Shown here piece after piece: positions 21,933 to 29,888 of a stretch of 64,000 nucleotides of DNA. The notes beneath the pieces are model-generated. The model made no database searches and was not told where the DNA came from. It saw only the letters and a program-made list of their open reading frames with translations. The DNA is taken from assembly GCF_038502225.1 (NCBI RefSeq), contig NC_091308.1:24287716-24351715 (forward strand). Reading direction: 5' to 3'. The stretch's first letter is position 1. Every line of letters starts with the position of its first letter. Origin of the DNA: Cherax quadricarinatus (taxonomy: Eukaryota > Arthropoda > Malacostraca > Decapoda > Parastacidae). The translations under genes were made by a program, and so were the position numbers.

Positions 21933-22330
21933 CGTTTCGGAATAAAGTTGCCTAACTGTTGCCTTTGTGTCTTACCTACCAACCTGTCGGTATTTTATAC
22001 CATTTTGATGTTCAAATATGTCATAGTGTTTGCTTACGTGTCTTTCTAAACCAACTTGTCGATATTTATTACCAAGGTTTATACCATATCCATTCTGTAA
22101 TACGGTGACCAGAACTGTGCAGCATAATCTAAATGAGGCCTAACCAAGGATATATAGAGTTGAAGAACAACCTGAAGACTTTTATTATTTATACCTCTAG
22201 ATATCTTAATACATTCTGGGTAAACTTTGTTTCTCCACACAGTTCCTAATGAGCTGAGCTGTGGCGCCTCCGTCTGTAGTGATAATCAACAGCCTAAATG
22301 ACCTGGATATCAATTAAGCTGGATAACCCC

Positions 22331-22788
22331 TTAAACAGGTAGCCCCTTAAGCATAAGGTGGCCTTTAACCTGAAATTTGTCAAAAAGAAAGTGGTTTTTT
22401 GGGTTACTTTCAATGTCACTGCTGCCTTTTTGCTGTTCCTCTTTGACTTTTGTTTGATGCTTTTAGTTCAAGTTCCGTATTTTCTCAACCAGTATATCTT
22501 TTCGTTCTTGAAAAAGTCTGGAACATTTGAGTTCTTTGAATCTTTGTACAAGGAGCGTCGGCCTCTTTCCAACTTGCATCTTCACCTCTTTCTCTTAATG
22601 GCACCAGTCTGAAGCATGCGTGCAGTGCCACTGCCTCAATCCTCTCCAGGCACTGGTGCAGTCATATTACTCAGATTATAAAACAAACATTTCAGAGAAG
22701 TTACGATTTACTTGTTGCCATTAACGTTTACTGTTGAAAAAATAAATTGTTGAAAACATCATCGGGATGATTGCTGAGTGACTCCAGT
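22331..22788. other. No gene seen
   Basis: Contains an 84-codon frame at 22358-22612 with many Phe and Leu residues. It matches nothing I recognise and has no supporting signals. I do not call it a gene. Confidence 0.35.
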
Positions 22789-23815
22789 GTGGTGGTGGTG
22801 GTGGTGGTGGTGGTGGTGGTCTGCAGCCCGCATGTCTGGACCAGTAGTTGGTGAACCAACACCATTACCACCACCACCATCACTACCACCACCCTCACCA
22901 TTACCACCACCACCATCACTACCACCACCCCCACCGTCACCACCACCATCCCCAACACCATCACCTTCACCACCACCGCCCCCACCACCACCACTACCAT
23001 CAACACTATTGTGGAGAAATTTTCTCCAGGAGGGGGGTATCAGCCAACACCACCATCACCACCACCAACAACACCCCCCCCACCATCACCACCCCCCACT
23101 ATCACCCCCCCCACCATCAACAACACCACCACCATCACCACCAACACCACCACCAACACCATCACCACAATAACAGCACCACCAACAGCACCATCAACAC
23201 CACCACCACCAACAACAACAACAATACCACCAACACCACCACCAACAACACCACCACCACCACCACCATCACCCCCCCCCCATCATCAACAACACCACCA
23301 CCACCAACAACAACAATACCACCAACACCACCATCACCACCACCAACAACACCCCCCCCCCACCATCACCACCCCCACCATCACCCCCCCACCATCAACA
23401 ACACCACCACCATCACCACCAACACCACCACCAACACCATCACCACAATAACAGCACCATCAACAGCACCATCAACACCACCACCACCACCAACAACAAC
23501 AATACCACCACCACCACCACCAACAGCACCATCAACACCACCACCACCAACAACACCAACAACACCACCACCATCACCACCAACACCACCACCAACACCA
23601 CAATAACAGCACCACCAACAGCACCATCAACACCACCACCACCAACAACAACAATACCACCACCATCACCACCACCAACAACACCACCACCACCATCACC
23701 CCCCCACCATCAACAACATCACCACCAACACCATCACCACAATAACAGCACCACCAACAGCACCATCAACACCACCACCAACAACAACAACAACAACACC
23801 ACCACCGTCACCAGA
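22789..23815. repeat. GGT run followed by ACC/ACA/TCA trinucleotide array
   Basis: A (GGT)n run at 22789-22819 is followed from 22850 by about 960 bp of CAC, CAA and CAT triplets on the same strand, so the two parts are complementary and can form hairpins. 23008-23044 is a short non-triplet break containing GGAGAAATTTTCTCC. Larger blocks of the triplet pattern repeat (compare 23085-23175 with 23390-23455). Pro/Thr/His-rich frames are artefacts. Confidence 0.9.
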
Positions 23816-24079
23816 TGATCACTAACATATGCGTCACCACCAGTTGCATCCACACACCCCAAAACCACCACTAATACCAACAACTGCATCATCACTTCCA
23901 CTTCTACCACCACAACCTGCATCAAAGACCTCCACTACTTTCATCACCACCAGCAGTACTGTGTGTGGGGCCAAGTTCAGCCTGCTTGAGCGTGGCAGCC
24001 AATACCTTCAGTGCTCTCCAGGCAGCGTTCCTTTCAACACACTCCACTGAGCTCTCTTGCTCCACTTTTGAATATAATG
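23816..24079. other. No gene seen
   Basis: Tail of decaying CAC-rich DNA to about 23955, then about 120 bp without recognisable content. Confidence 0.35.
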
Positions 24080-24610
24080 GACTTCTCTGATGAGGATGAT
24101 GATAAGAAAAATTTCAAGAATCTTGTGATGGCCGGGTCTCACAGGATGACGCTGGCGCTTCTTAAATGTGGCGGCGACGATGATGCCTCGACCCTGCATA
24201 CACATGCTGTAATTAATCCAAAACTGAAGCTACAGTCCCCTAGCTACTTACCCGGAGGCGTCATTTCACAGGCTATAAAAATCACAAAGACGGCACCAAT
24301 CACGAAAAACTAGACAGCAACACTGACGTCATGCATTATTAAAACATTTGAAAGAGTGAAGAAAACTGCTAATCACAAGGAAACACAACATTTATACAAG
24401 CAAGAACAACACGAGTTTAAACCAGGACGATCCTGCCTCTTGCAGTTACCGGACAAACTCGATCATGAACAAAATACACAAACAGTACAGTTACACAGGC
24501 TTTATAAAAGCCTTCGACAAGAGTGATCATGATGCATTAACGCCCAATTTTCGTGTTAAAGGAATACCTGGAAAAGTGGCCGGATGGATCATTAACTTTA
24601 CAGACTAAAA
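24080..24610 (+). pseudogene. LINE family C reverse transcriptase fragment
   Basis: 24265-24300 gives QAIKITKTAPI. 24318 onward resembles the CIIKTFERV, HEFKPGRSCLLQL and DHEQNT sequence of the family C enzyme seen at 17837-18060. Stops and shifts follow in the motif A region (KAFDKS-like, about 24510). It is too damaged to function. Confidence 0.55.
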
Positions 24611-24649
24611 AACAGTAGTCTACAAAGGTGAGAGGACAAATTCGATACA

Positions 24650-24875
24650 CGTGCAACACTTGGGTATCTTTACTGAGGAAACGTTTCGCCACACATTGGA
24701 GTCCATCAATCTTGAAAAGACTGATGGATTCATTACATTGATTCCAGGCTGAGGGACTGATTACCTCAAACTCCTTCTGATCTTCTTCACTCGTCTTTGT
24801 ACAGGATTGATGAAGCCACTGTATGGCGAAACGTTTCCCCAATAAAGATCCCCAAGTGTTGCACATGTGTCTAAT
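24650..24875. repeat. Inverted pair of decayed hammerhead-like units
   Basis: A minus-strand unit (24652-24720) has lost part of its core and stem II. A plus-strand unit (24807-24831) reads TTGATGA, A, GCCAC, TGT, ATGGC, GAAA. The C-to-T change at position 3 and the stem II mismatch look like decay. Both keep the GTTGCACATGTGTCT-type tail, so this is an old foldback like those at 21172-22085. Confidence 0.5.
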
Positions 24876-25049
24876 TTAAGAATACCTAAATCTTGCACAA
24901 GTGTCTAATATATCAACTTGTTGGTTCACTGAACCATTTATGTACAAAGGTGAGAGGCCTCCATATTAAGAACATAAGAACAGTCTAGAGAGTACAAGCG
25001 CATTAAAAAGAGTTTCGTCATTGACTTGCCATGTCTTGTGGTTCTGATA

Positions 25050-25165
25050 GCAAGTTTAGTTGTGTCGCCTGAGCGGCTACGTTACTGCGCAGCATCAGCT
25101 CATCCTGTGAGCGGTAGCGCAGAAAACAGTATTACATAGGTCACAATGGGTCTTTGTCAGACTCC
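25050..25165 (+). repeat. Dispersed repeat, family T3 (copy 1)
   Basis: Shares with 60610-60720 the order GCGGCTA, CTCATCCTGTGAGCGGTAGC (here), a gap, then AGGTCACAA. Non-coding. Confidence 0.45.
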
Positions 25166-25184
25166 ATTGACCATTGTTACATAA

Positions 25185-25292
25185 CATGATATGTATGCAA
25201 GGGATGGGGTACATCTCTCTGGGGCTGGGGTGGTAGCACTTGCAGACTCGATTGAGAAGGCCATTGGTGAAATGCCTATGATTTTAAACTGA
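25185..25292 (+). pseudogene. CR1 ORF1, C-terminal end with esterase-like DGVHLS motif
   Basis: An in-frame stretch follows a TAA at 25182 and ends with TGA at 25290-25292. It reads YARDGVHLSGAGVVALADSI. The DxxHLS pattern is the Asp/His block at the C-terminus of SGNH-type esterase domains, which are known in ORF1 proteins of CR1-group LINEs. The rest of ORF1 is absent, apparently replaced by the T3 repeat. Assignment rests on this short motif and on position. Confidence 0.5.
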
Positions 25293-25306
25293 CGGAAGAT
25301 AGAGGT

Positions 25307-26464
25307 ATGGGTGTGTGTGGGAAACAAGCAGGTTGCAACACTAGGGTTGGAAACAGTAAATGTATAAAAGGCATTCAGCATGAAGTTATAAATAAAAATA
25401 ATAGATCAGGTCAGCAAACAAAGGGGGACAGCAGAGGGCAGCAAGGGACTAGCTCCCTTAAGGTTTACTATACTAATAGCAGGAGTGTAAGAAATAAGAT
25501 AGATGAGCTAAGATTAATTGCAAGTGCAGGAAACATAGATATTATTGCTATAACAGAGACCTGGCTCAATCTGAAAGATAGAGAGATGCCCTCTGAATGT
25601 CACATACAAGGCTATAAATTATTCCACACTGACAGGGTCAACAGGAAAGGTGGTGGAGTAGCGATGTATGTCAGAGACAATTTAAATTGTTGTGTTAGAC
25701 AAGATATTAAATTAGAAGCGTCAGCCACTGAATCTGTTTGGTTACAGCTTCTCGAGGGCCGAGAAAAACTAATTTTGGGTGTGATTTACAGGGCCCCAAA
25801 TCTTGATAGGGAGTGCAGTAAACTTCTATGGGACGAAATTCGTAAGGCATCTACATACGAAAATGTTGTGCTAATGGGAGATTTCAACTATAGACAGATT
25901 GACTGGAGCAATTTGACAGGAAATTTAGAGTCAGGTGACTTTCTTGATACGATCCAGGATTGTTTTTTAAAACAGTTTGTGACAGAGCCAACTAGGGGAA
26001 ATAACCTCCTTGACTTGGTTCTTCCCAGTAGGGAAACACTAATTAATAATCTTGAGGTTAATGATGAGCTTGGGGAAAGTGATCACAAATCACTCAGTTT
26101 TAATATATCATGGAATTCCCCTAATAATGGCAATCAAGTCTCTGTCCCTGACTTCCGCTTGGCTGATTTCATAGGACTGAAAAATTACTTAGGTGGGCTG
26201 AACTGGAATGACCTGACTAAGGGTCAGGTAGGTGGTGATGGTTGCCGATATGACGCTTTCCAGGGCATAGTTCTAGCTGCTCAGTCAAATTATGTTCCAA
26301 ATAGGGAAATCAGATCAAACAAAAATGATCCTAAATGGATGAACAATAGATTAAAATATCTAACTGGTCAAAAGAGAGGCATATATAGGCAAATCAAAAG
26401 AGGGGAGGGGCAATTAAGAAATCGATATATTCAGTTAAAGAGAGAAATAAAAAAAAGGAATTAG
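25307..26464 (+). CDS. CR1-like LINE endonuclease (N-terminal part of ORF2)
   Basis: A 385-codon open frame from ATG at 25307. It has the order expected of an apurinic/apyrimidinic-type endonuclease: YYTNSRSVRNKIDEL, IIAITETWL (catalytic Glu), GGGVAMYVRDNLNC, VVLMGDFNYRQIDW (the GDFN block), and SDHKSLSF at the end (the SDH block). Nicking of target DNA is its known role in the family. The frame stops at 26462 because of a length change in an A-run near 26447-26456; the shifted frame continues into the reverse transcriptase. The start is the first ATG after the ORF1 stop. All visible catalytic blocks are present, but without the rest of ORF2 the copy is not autonomous. Confidence 0.85.
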   Translation: MGVCGKQAGCNTRVGNSKCIKGIQHEVINKNNRSGQQTKGDSRGQQGTSSLKVYYTNSRSVRNKIDELRLIASAGNIDIIAITETWLNLKDREMPSECHIQGYKLFHTDRVNRKGGGVAMYVRDNLNCCVRQDIKLEASATESVWLQLLEGREKLILGVIYRAPNLDRECSKLLWDEIRKASTYENVVLMGDFNYRQIDWSNLTGNLESGDFLDTIQDCFLKQFVTEPTRGNNLLDLVLPSRETLINNLEVNDELGESDHKSLSFNISWNSPNNGNQVSVPDFRLADFIGLKNYLGGLNWNDLTKGQVGGDGCRYDAFQGIVLAAQSNYVPNREIRSNKNDPKWMNNRLKYLTGQKRGIYRQIKRGEGQLRNRYIQLKREIKKRN

Positions 26465-28219
26465 AAATGCAAAAAGAGATTATGAGGTTAAAGTTGCAAG
26501 AGATTCGAAGACTAACCCAAAAGGATTCTTTCAGGTATACAGAAGTAAGATCAGGGACAAGATAGGCCCACTCAAAAGTTCCTCGGGTCAGCTCACTGAC
26601 AGTGATAAGGAAATGTGTAGAAGTTTTAACACATACTTCCTCTCAGTTTTTACACAGGAAGATACCAGCGATATTCCAGAAATGATAAATTATGTGGAAC
26701 AGGACGATAATAAACTGTGCACGATTAGGGTCACAAGTGACATGGTCCTTAGGCAAATAGATAAATTAAAACCTAACAAATCCCCAGGCCCTGATGAACT
26801 GTATGCAAGCGTTCTAAAGGAATGTAAAGAGGAGCTTAACAAACCTTTGGCTAATCTTTTCAACATATCACTACAAACTGGCATGGTGCCAGATAAGTGG
26901 AAAATAGCAAATGTGATACCTATTTTCAAAGCAGGTGACAGGTCCTTAGCTTCTAACTATAGACCAATAAGCCTAACCTCCATAGTGGGAAAATTTATGG
27001 AATCAATAATTGCCGAGGCAGTTCGTAGCCACCTTGAAAAGCATAAATTAATCAACGAATCTCAGCATGGTTTTACAAAGGGGCGTTCCTGCCTTACGAA
27101 TATTTTAACTTTTTTCACTAAGGTATTTGAGGAGGTAGATCATGGTAATGAATATGATATTGTGTATATGGACTTCAGTAAGGCTTTTGACAGGGTCCCA
27201 CATCAGAGACTATTGAGGAAAATTAAGGCACATGGAATAGGAGAAATTTTTTCCTGAATAGAGGCATGGTTGACAAATAGGCAGCAGAAAGTTTGCATAA
27301 ATGGGGAGAAATCAGAGTGGGGAAGCGTCACGAGCGGCGTTCCACAGGGGTCAGTGTTGGGCCCCCTGCTGTTCACAGTATACATAAATGACATAGATGA
27401 GGGCATAAAGAGCGACATCAGCAAGTTTGCCGATGACACCAAAATAGGCCGTCGAATTCAGTCTGACGAGGACATTAGAGCACTCCAGGAAGATTTGAAT
27501 AGACTGATGCAGTGGTCGGAGAAGTGGCAGATGCAGTTTAATATAGACAAATGCAAAATTCTAAATGTTGGACAGGACAATAATCATGCCACATATAAAC
27601 TAAATAATGTAGATCTTAATATTACGGATTGCGAAAAAGATTTAGGAGTTCTGGTTAGCAGTAATCTGAAACCAAGACAACAGTGCATAAGTGTTCGCAA
27701 TAAAGCTTCATATCAAGAATCATAAATAATAGGAGTCCTCAGGTTGTTCTTAAACTCTATACATCCTTGGTTAGGCCTCATTTAGATTATGCTGCACAGT
27801 TTTGGTCACCGTATTACAGAATGGATATAAATGCTCTGGAAAATGTACAAAGGAGGATGACAAAGTTGATCCCATGTATCAGAAACCTTCCCTATGAGGA
27901 TAGACTAAGGGCCCTGAATCTGCACTCTCTAGAAAGACGTAGAATTAGGGATTATATGATTGAGGTGTATAAATGGAAGACAGGAATAAATAAAGGGGAT
28001 GTAAATAGTGTGCTGAAAATATCTAGCCTAGACAGGACTCGCAGCAATGGCTTTAAGTTAGAAAAATTCAGATTCAGGAAGGATATAGGAAAGTACTGGT
28101 TTGGTAATAGAGTTGTGGAGGAGTGGAACAAACTCCCAAGTACAGTCCTAGAGGCCAGAACGTTGTGTAGCTTTAAAAATAGGTTGGATAAATACATGAG
28201 TGGGTGTGGGTGGGTGTGA
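26465..28219 (+). pseudogene. CR1-like LINE reverse transcriptase, broken
   Basis: 26613-27257 carries KLKPNKSPGPDELY, NYRPISLTSIVGKFMESI, HGFTKGRSC and YMDFSKAFDRVPH (catalytic Asp of motif A). A TGA at 27255 replaces a Trp codon. 27258-27725 carries GVPQGSVLGPLLF and KFADDTKIG (motif C Asp pair). A one-base shift near 27700-27720 moves the frame; 27767-28219 carries VRPHLDYAAQFWSPYYRM, the SLERRRIRDYMIEVYKW block and NRVVEEWNKLPS. All core motifs survive, so the lesions are few and the copy is relatively young. Confidence 0.9.
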
Positions 28220-28390
28220 GTTGGACCTGATTAGCTTGTGCTACCAGGACGGTTGCCGTGTTCCTCCCTTAAGTCAAGGTGACCTGACCTGACTAGGTTG
28301 GGTGCATTGGCTTAAGCCGGTAGGAGACTTGGACCTGCCTCGCATAGGCCAGTAGGCCTGCTGCAGTGTTCCTTCGTTCTTATGTTCTTG
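28220..28390 (+). repeat. CR1 3' UTR and terminal repeat
   Basis: Matches 20589-20760: GTGAGTTGGACCTGA, GCCAGTAGGCCTG, CAGTGTTCCTTCGTTC, TTATGTTCTTG. The plus-strand copy at 20738 has more TTCTTATG octamers than this one. Confidence 0.8.
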
Positions 28391-28597
28391 AGTGGAAAAT
28401 ACGGGTGAAATAAGGACAGTAAGACATAAATAAATAAGTATAAAGGGTCCAAGACTTTTCAACATCACTTCACGTGTAAGTGGAATTTGCAAATAACCCT
28501 TATCTTCGTGATCAACTGGGCTGTGGTATATACGTGGGCATGCACGCAGCTAGTACTAACAGACTGACCAAGTAGTCAGTAAACAGAAGTCCTGGTC

Positions 28598-28682
28598 TGA
28601 GACTGGAGACTGTGTGAGAAGACTGGAGACAGTGTGAGAAGACTGGAGACAGTGTGAGAAGACTGGAGACAGTGTGAGAAGA
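28598..28682. repeat. 20-bp minisatellite
   Basis: Four units of ACTGGAGACAGTGTGAGAAG, the first with one change. Confidence 0.9.
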
Positions 28683-28727
28683 CAAGCAGTGTTGCAGCAA
28701 TGTTCTGGTCGACATTTATTGATCAAC

Positions 28728-28872
28728 ATTTCCCTCCCCCCCACTCCATCACCCTCCACCCCCACTTCCTCACCCTCCACCCCCACTCCCTCACTATCCC
28801 CCCACTCCCTCACTATCCCCCCACTCCCTCACTATCCCCCCACTCCCTCCCACTCCCCCCACTCCCTCACGC
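28728..28872. repeat. C-rich 15-19-bp minisatellite
   Basis: Units built from CCCCCACTCCCTCAC and CTAT; the clean part has a 19-bp period (ACTATC at 28793, 28812, 28831). The complementary strand is G-rich. Confidence 0.85.
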
Positions 28873-28931
28873 AAACATTATAATACTGTTTATTTTTAAC
28901 CTCCAATGTTATAAGACAATAAAGAACATGG

Positions 28932-29224
28932 GTTCTACAAGTGTCCTTGTTACTGTCACATGTAACAACTGCAGGTTCTACAAGTGTCCTTGTTACTGTC
29001 ACATGTAACAACTGCAGGTTCTACAAGTGTCCTTGTTACTGTCACATGTAACAACTGCAGGTTCTACAAGTGTCCTTGTTACTGTCACATGTAACAACTG
29101 CAGGTTCTACAAGTGTCCTTGTTACTGTCACATGTAACAACTGCAGGTTCTACAAGTGTCCTTGTTACTGTCACATGTAACAACTGCAGGTTCTACAAGT
29201 GTCCTTGTTACTGTCACATGTAAC
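28932..29224. repeat. 43-bp minisatellite
   Basis: Nearly seven almost identical units, each containing GTTCTACAAGTGTCCTT and an internal hairpin GTTAC, TGTCACAT, GTAAC, then AACTGCAG. Units differ very little, so expansion is recent. Confidence 0.95.
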
Positions 29225-29335
29225 ATAATATATACCTAAGATAATTATGGAACATGAGATATGTACGATATAATACATATGCTTAACACCACTCACCCAG
29301 AATGTGAATGTTATACAGTACTGGCAAGCATATGA

Positions 29336-29368
29336 GTAAGACACATATTCAACTTAATATCTTTATTG
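29336..29368 (-). repeat. Tail fragment of a hammerhead-like unit
   Basis: AGTAAGACACATATTCAAC and AATATCTTTATT match the 3' tail of the units at 19631 and 20060. The core is missing: the sequence stops where the hAT-like left end begins. Confidence 0.55.
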
Positions 29369-29375
29369 GCCAGAC

Positions 29376-29812
29376 CAGAGGTCGGGGACCTGGGGTAAAT
29401 TACCTAAATGGGGTAAAAATGAAAATTTTTGGGGTAATGAAAGCTCAATCAATACATAAATAAAACTGCACAAAAAATTATATTTAAAAGCGAGGCAAAT
29501 TATGAAAGTTATATTTTTCAAACAAATAATTTTTTGTTTCTTTAATAAAATTAAAAATCTAATTTGTAGGGATCATTTCTTAAGTTGGCAATAATGTGAA
29601 ACGGGTAAGGATTCCAGCAGCTGGCAACACTGCGAGTGTCAGCGTTGACTCGGGAGCCGGCACGACAACCACACGTCCCATTGTCAATACCATCACTATC
29701 ACTCAACGTTTTGCCTAGTGTCCTATCTAGCTATTAATAATTGTTCGTAGTCAACAGAAGTGAATTGTTTATGTTAGTAGGTGTACGACTTTCGACGACC
29801 AAGGTAAGGTAG
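29376..29812 (+). mobile_element. Left end and 5' leader of a hAT-like element
   Basis: Begins CAGAGGTCGGGGACC, which has the CAG-start, GC-rich form of many hAT terminal repeats. No long frame follows. A strong splice-donor-like ACCAAGGTAAGGT lies at 29801-29813. With the coding piece at 32158 it suggests a two-exon transposase gene. No matching right end was found. Confidence 0.4.
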
Positions 29813-29888
29813 TGTTTTGTGATTTGTCGTAACAATGTAATATTTATTAATATTCTATTTTTATTACAATTTATGATTCAATTTATAG

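Larger units (their letters stand above)
21315..22013. mobile_element. Foldback element with about 320-bp arms, inserted in X
   Basis: Left arm 21315-21639, 8-bp loop 21640-21647, right arm 21648-22013. The centre is perfect over at least 19 bp (TCCAACAGTTCTCACTTGA and its complement). The right arm has some extra CTA repeats near 21706-21725. A 10-bp target duplication, AAATATGTCA, lies at 21305-21314 and 22014-22023. Each arm carries a full hammerhead-like unit with its AATAAAG tail, pointing outward. Confidence 0.8.
21172..22085. mobile_element. Inserted foldback element X (hammerhead-like), itself interrupted
   Basis: X consists of 21172-21314 plus 22024-22085. Its arms face each other: GACATATTTATTAGAAAACG on the left is complementary to the sequence at 21293-21312. 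Each arm has a core GTGATCA, A, GGTCC, CA, GGACC, GAAA. The end GTTTGCTTACGTGTCTTTC (22030-22048) mirrors GAAAGACACGTAAGCAAAC (21180-21198). A 12-bp target duplication in the CR1 host copy marks the insertion. Confidence 0.7.
20762..22330 (-). pseudogene. CR1-like LINE 3' fragment, split by an insertion
   Basis: The minus strand of 21171-20762 encodes the same CR1 C-terminus as 27830-28230 (MIEVYKWKTGINKGDVNSVL region). Coverage resumes at 22086 and continues to about 22200 or further, matching the LVRPHLDYA-type region. The 21172-22085 segment between them is an insertion flanked by a 12-bp repeat, ATATCTATTCTG (21160-21171) and ATATCCATTCTG (22086-22097). Confidence 0.8.
25185..28390 (+). 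mobile_element. CR1-like LINE, 5'-truncated, best-preserved element in the window
   Basis: Order: end of ORF1 (25185-25292), endonuclease frame (25307-26464), reverse transcriptase (26465-28219, three lesions), 3' UTR with a TTCTTATG end (to about 28390). The layout, ORF1 followed by EN-RT with a 14-bp gap, and the short-repeat 3' end fit the CR1 group. Other copies here are 20242-20761, 20762-22330 and 61150-61620. Confidence 0.85.

Noticed and set aside
22358..22612. Hydrophobic 84-codon frame that could be a small membrane protein
   Set aside because: No homology recognised, no supporting signals, and the Phe/Leu content fits T-rich DNA.
24011..24313. 100-codon frame starting near 24011
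   Set aside because: Only the end (QAIKITKTAPI) resembles LINE C. The first part matches nothing and is best seen as read-through from unique DNA.
28932..29224. CRISPR-like or attachment-site repeats with an internal hairpin
   Set aside because: Seven contiguous identical units with no spacers: an ordinary minisatellite.
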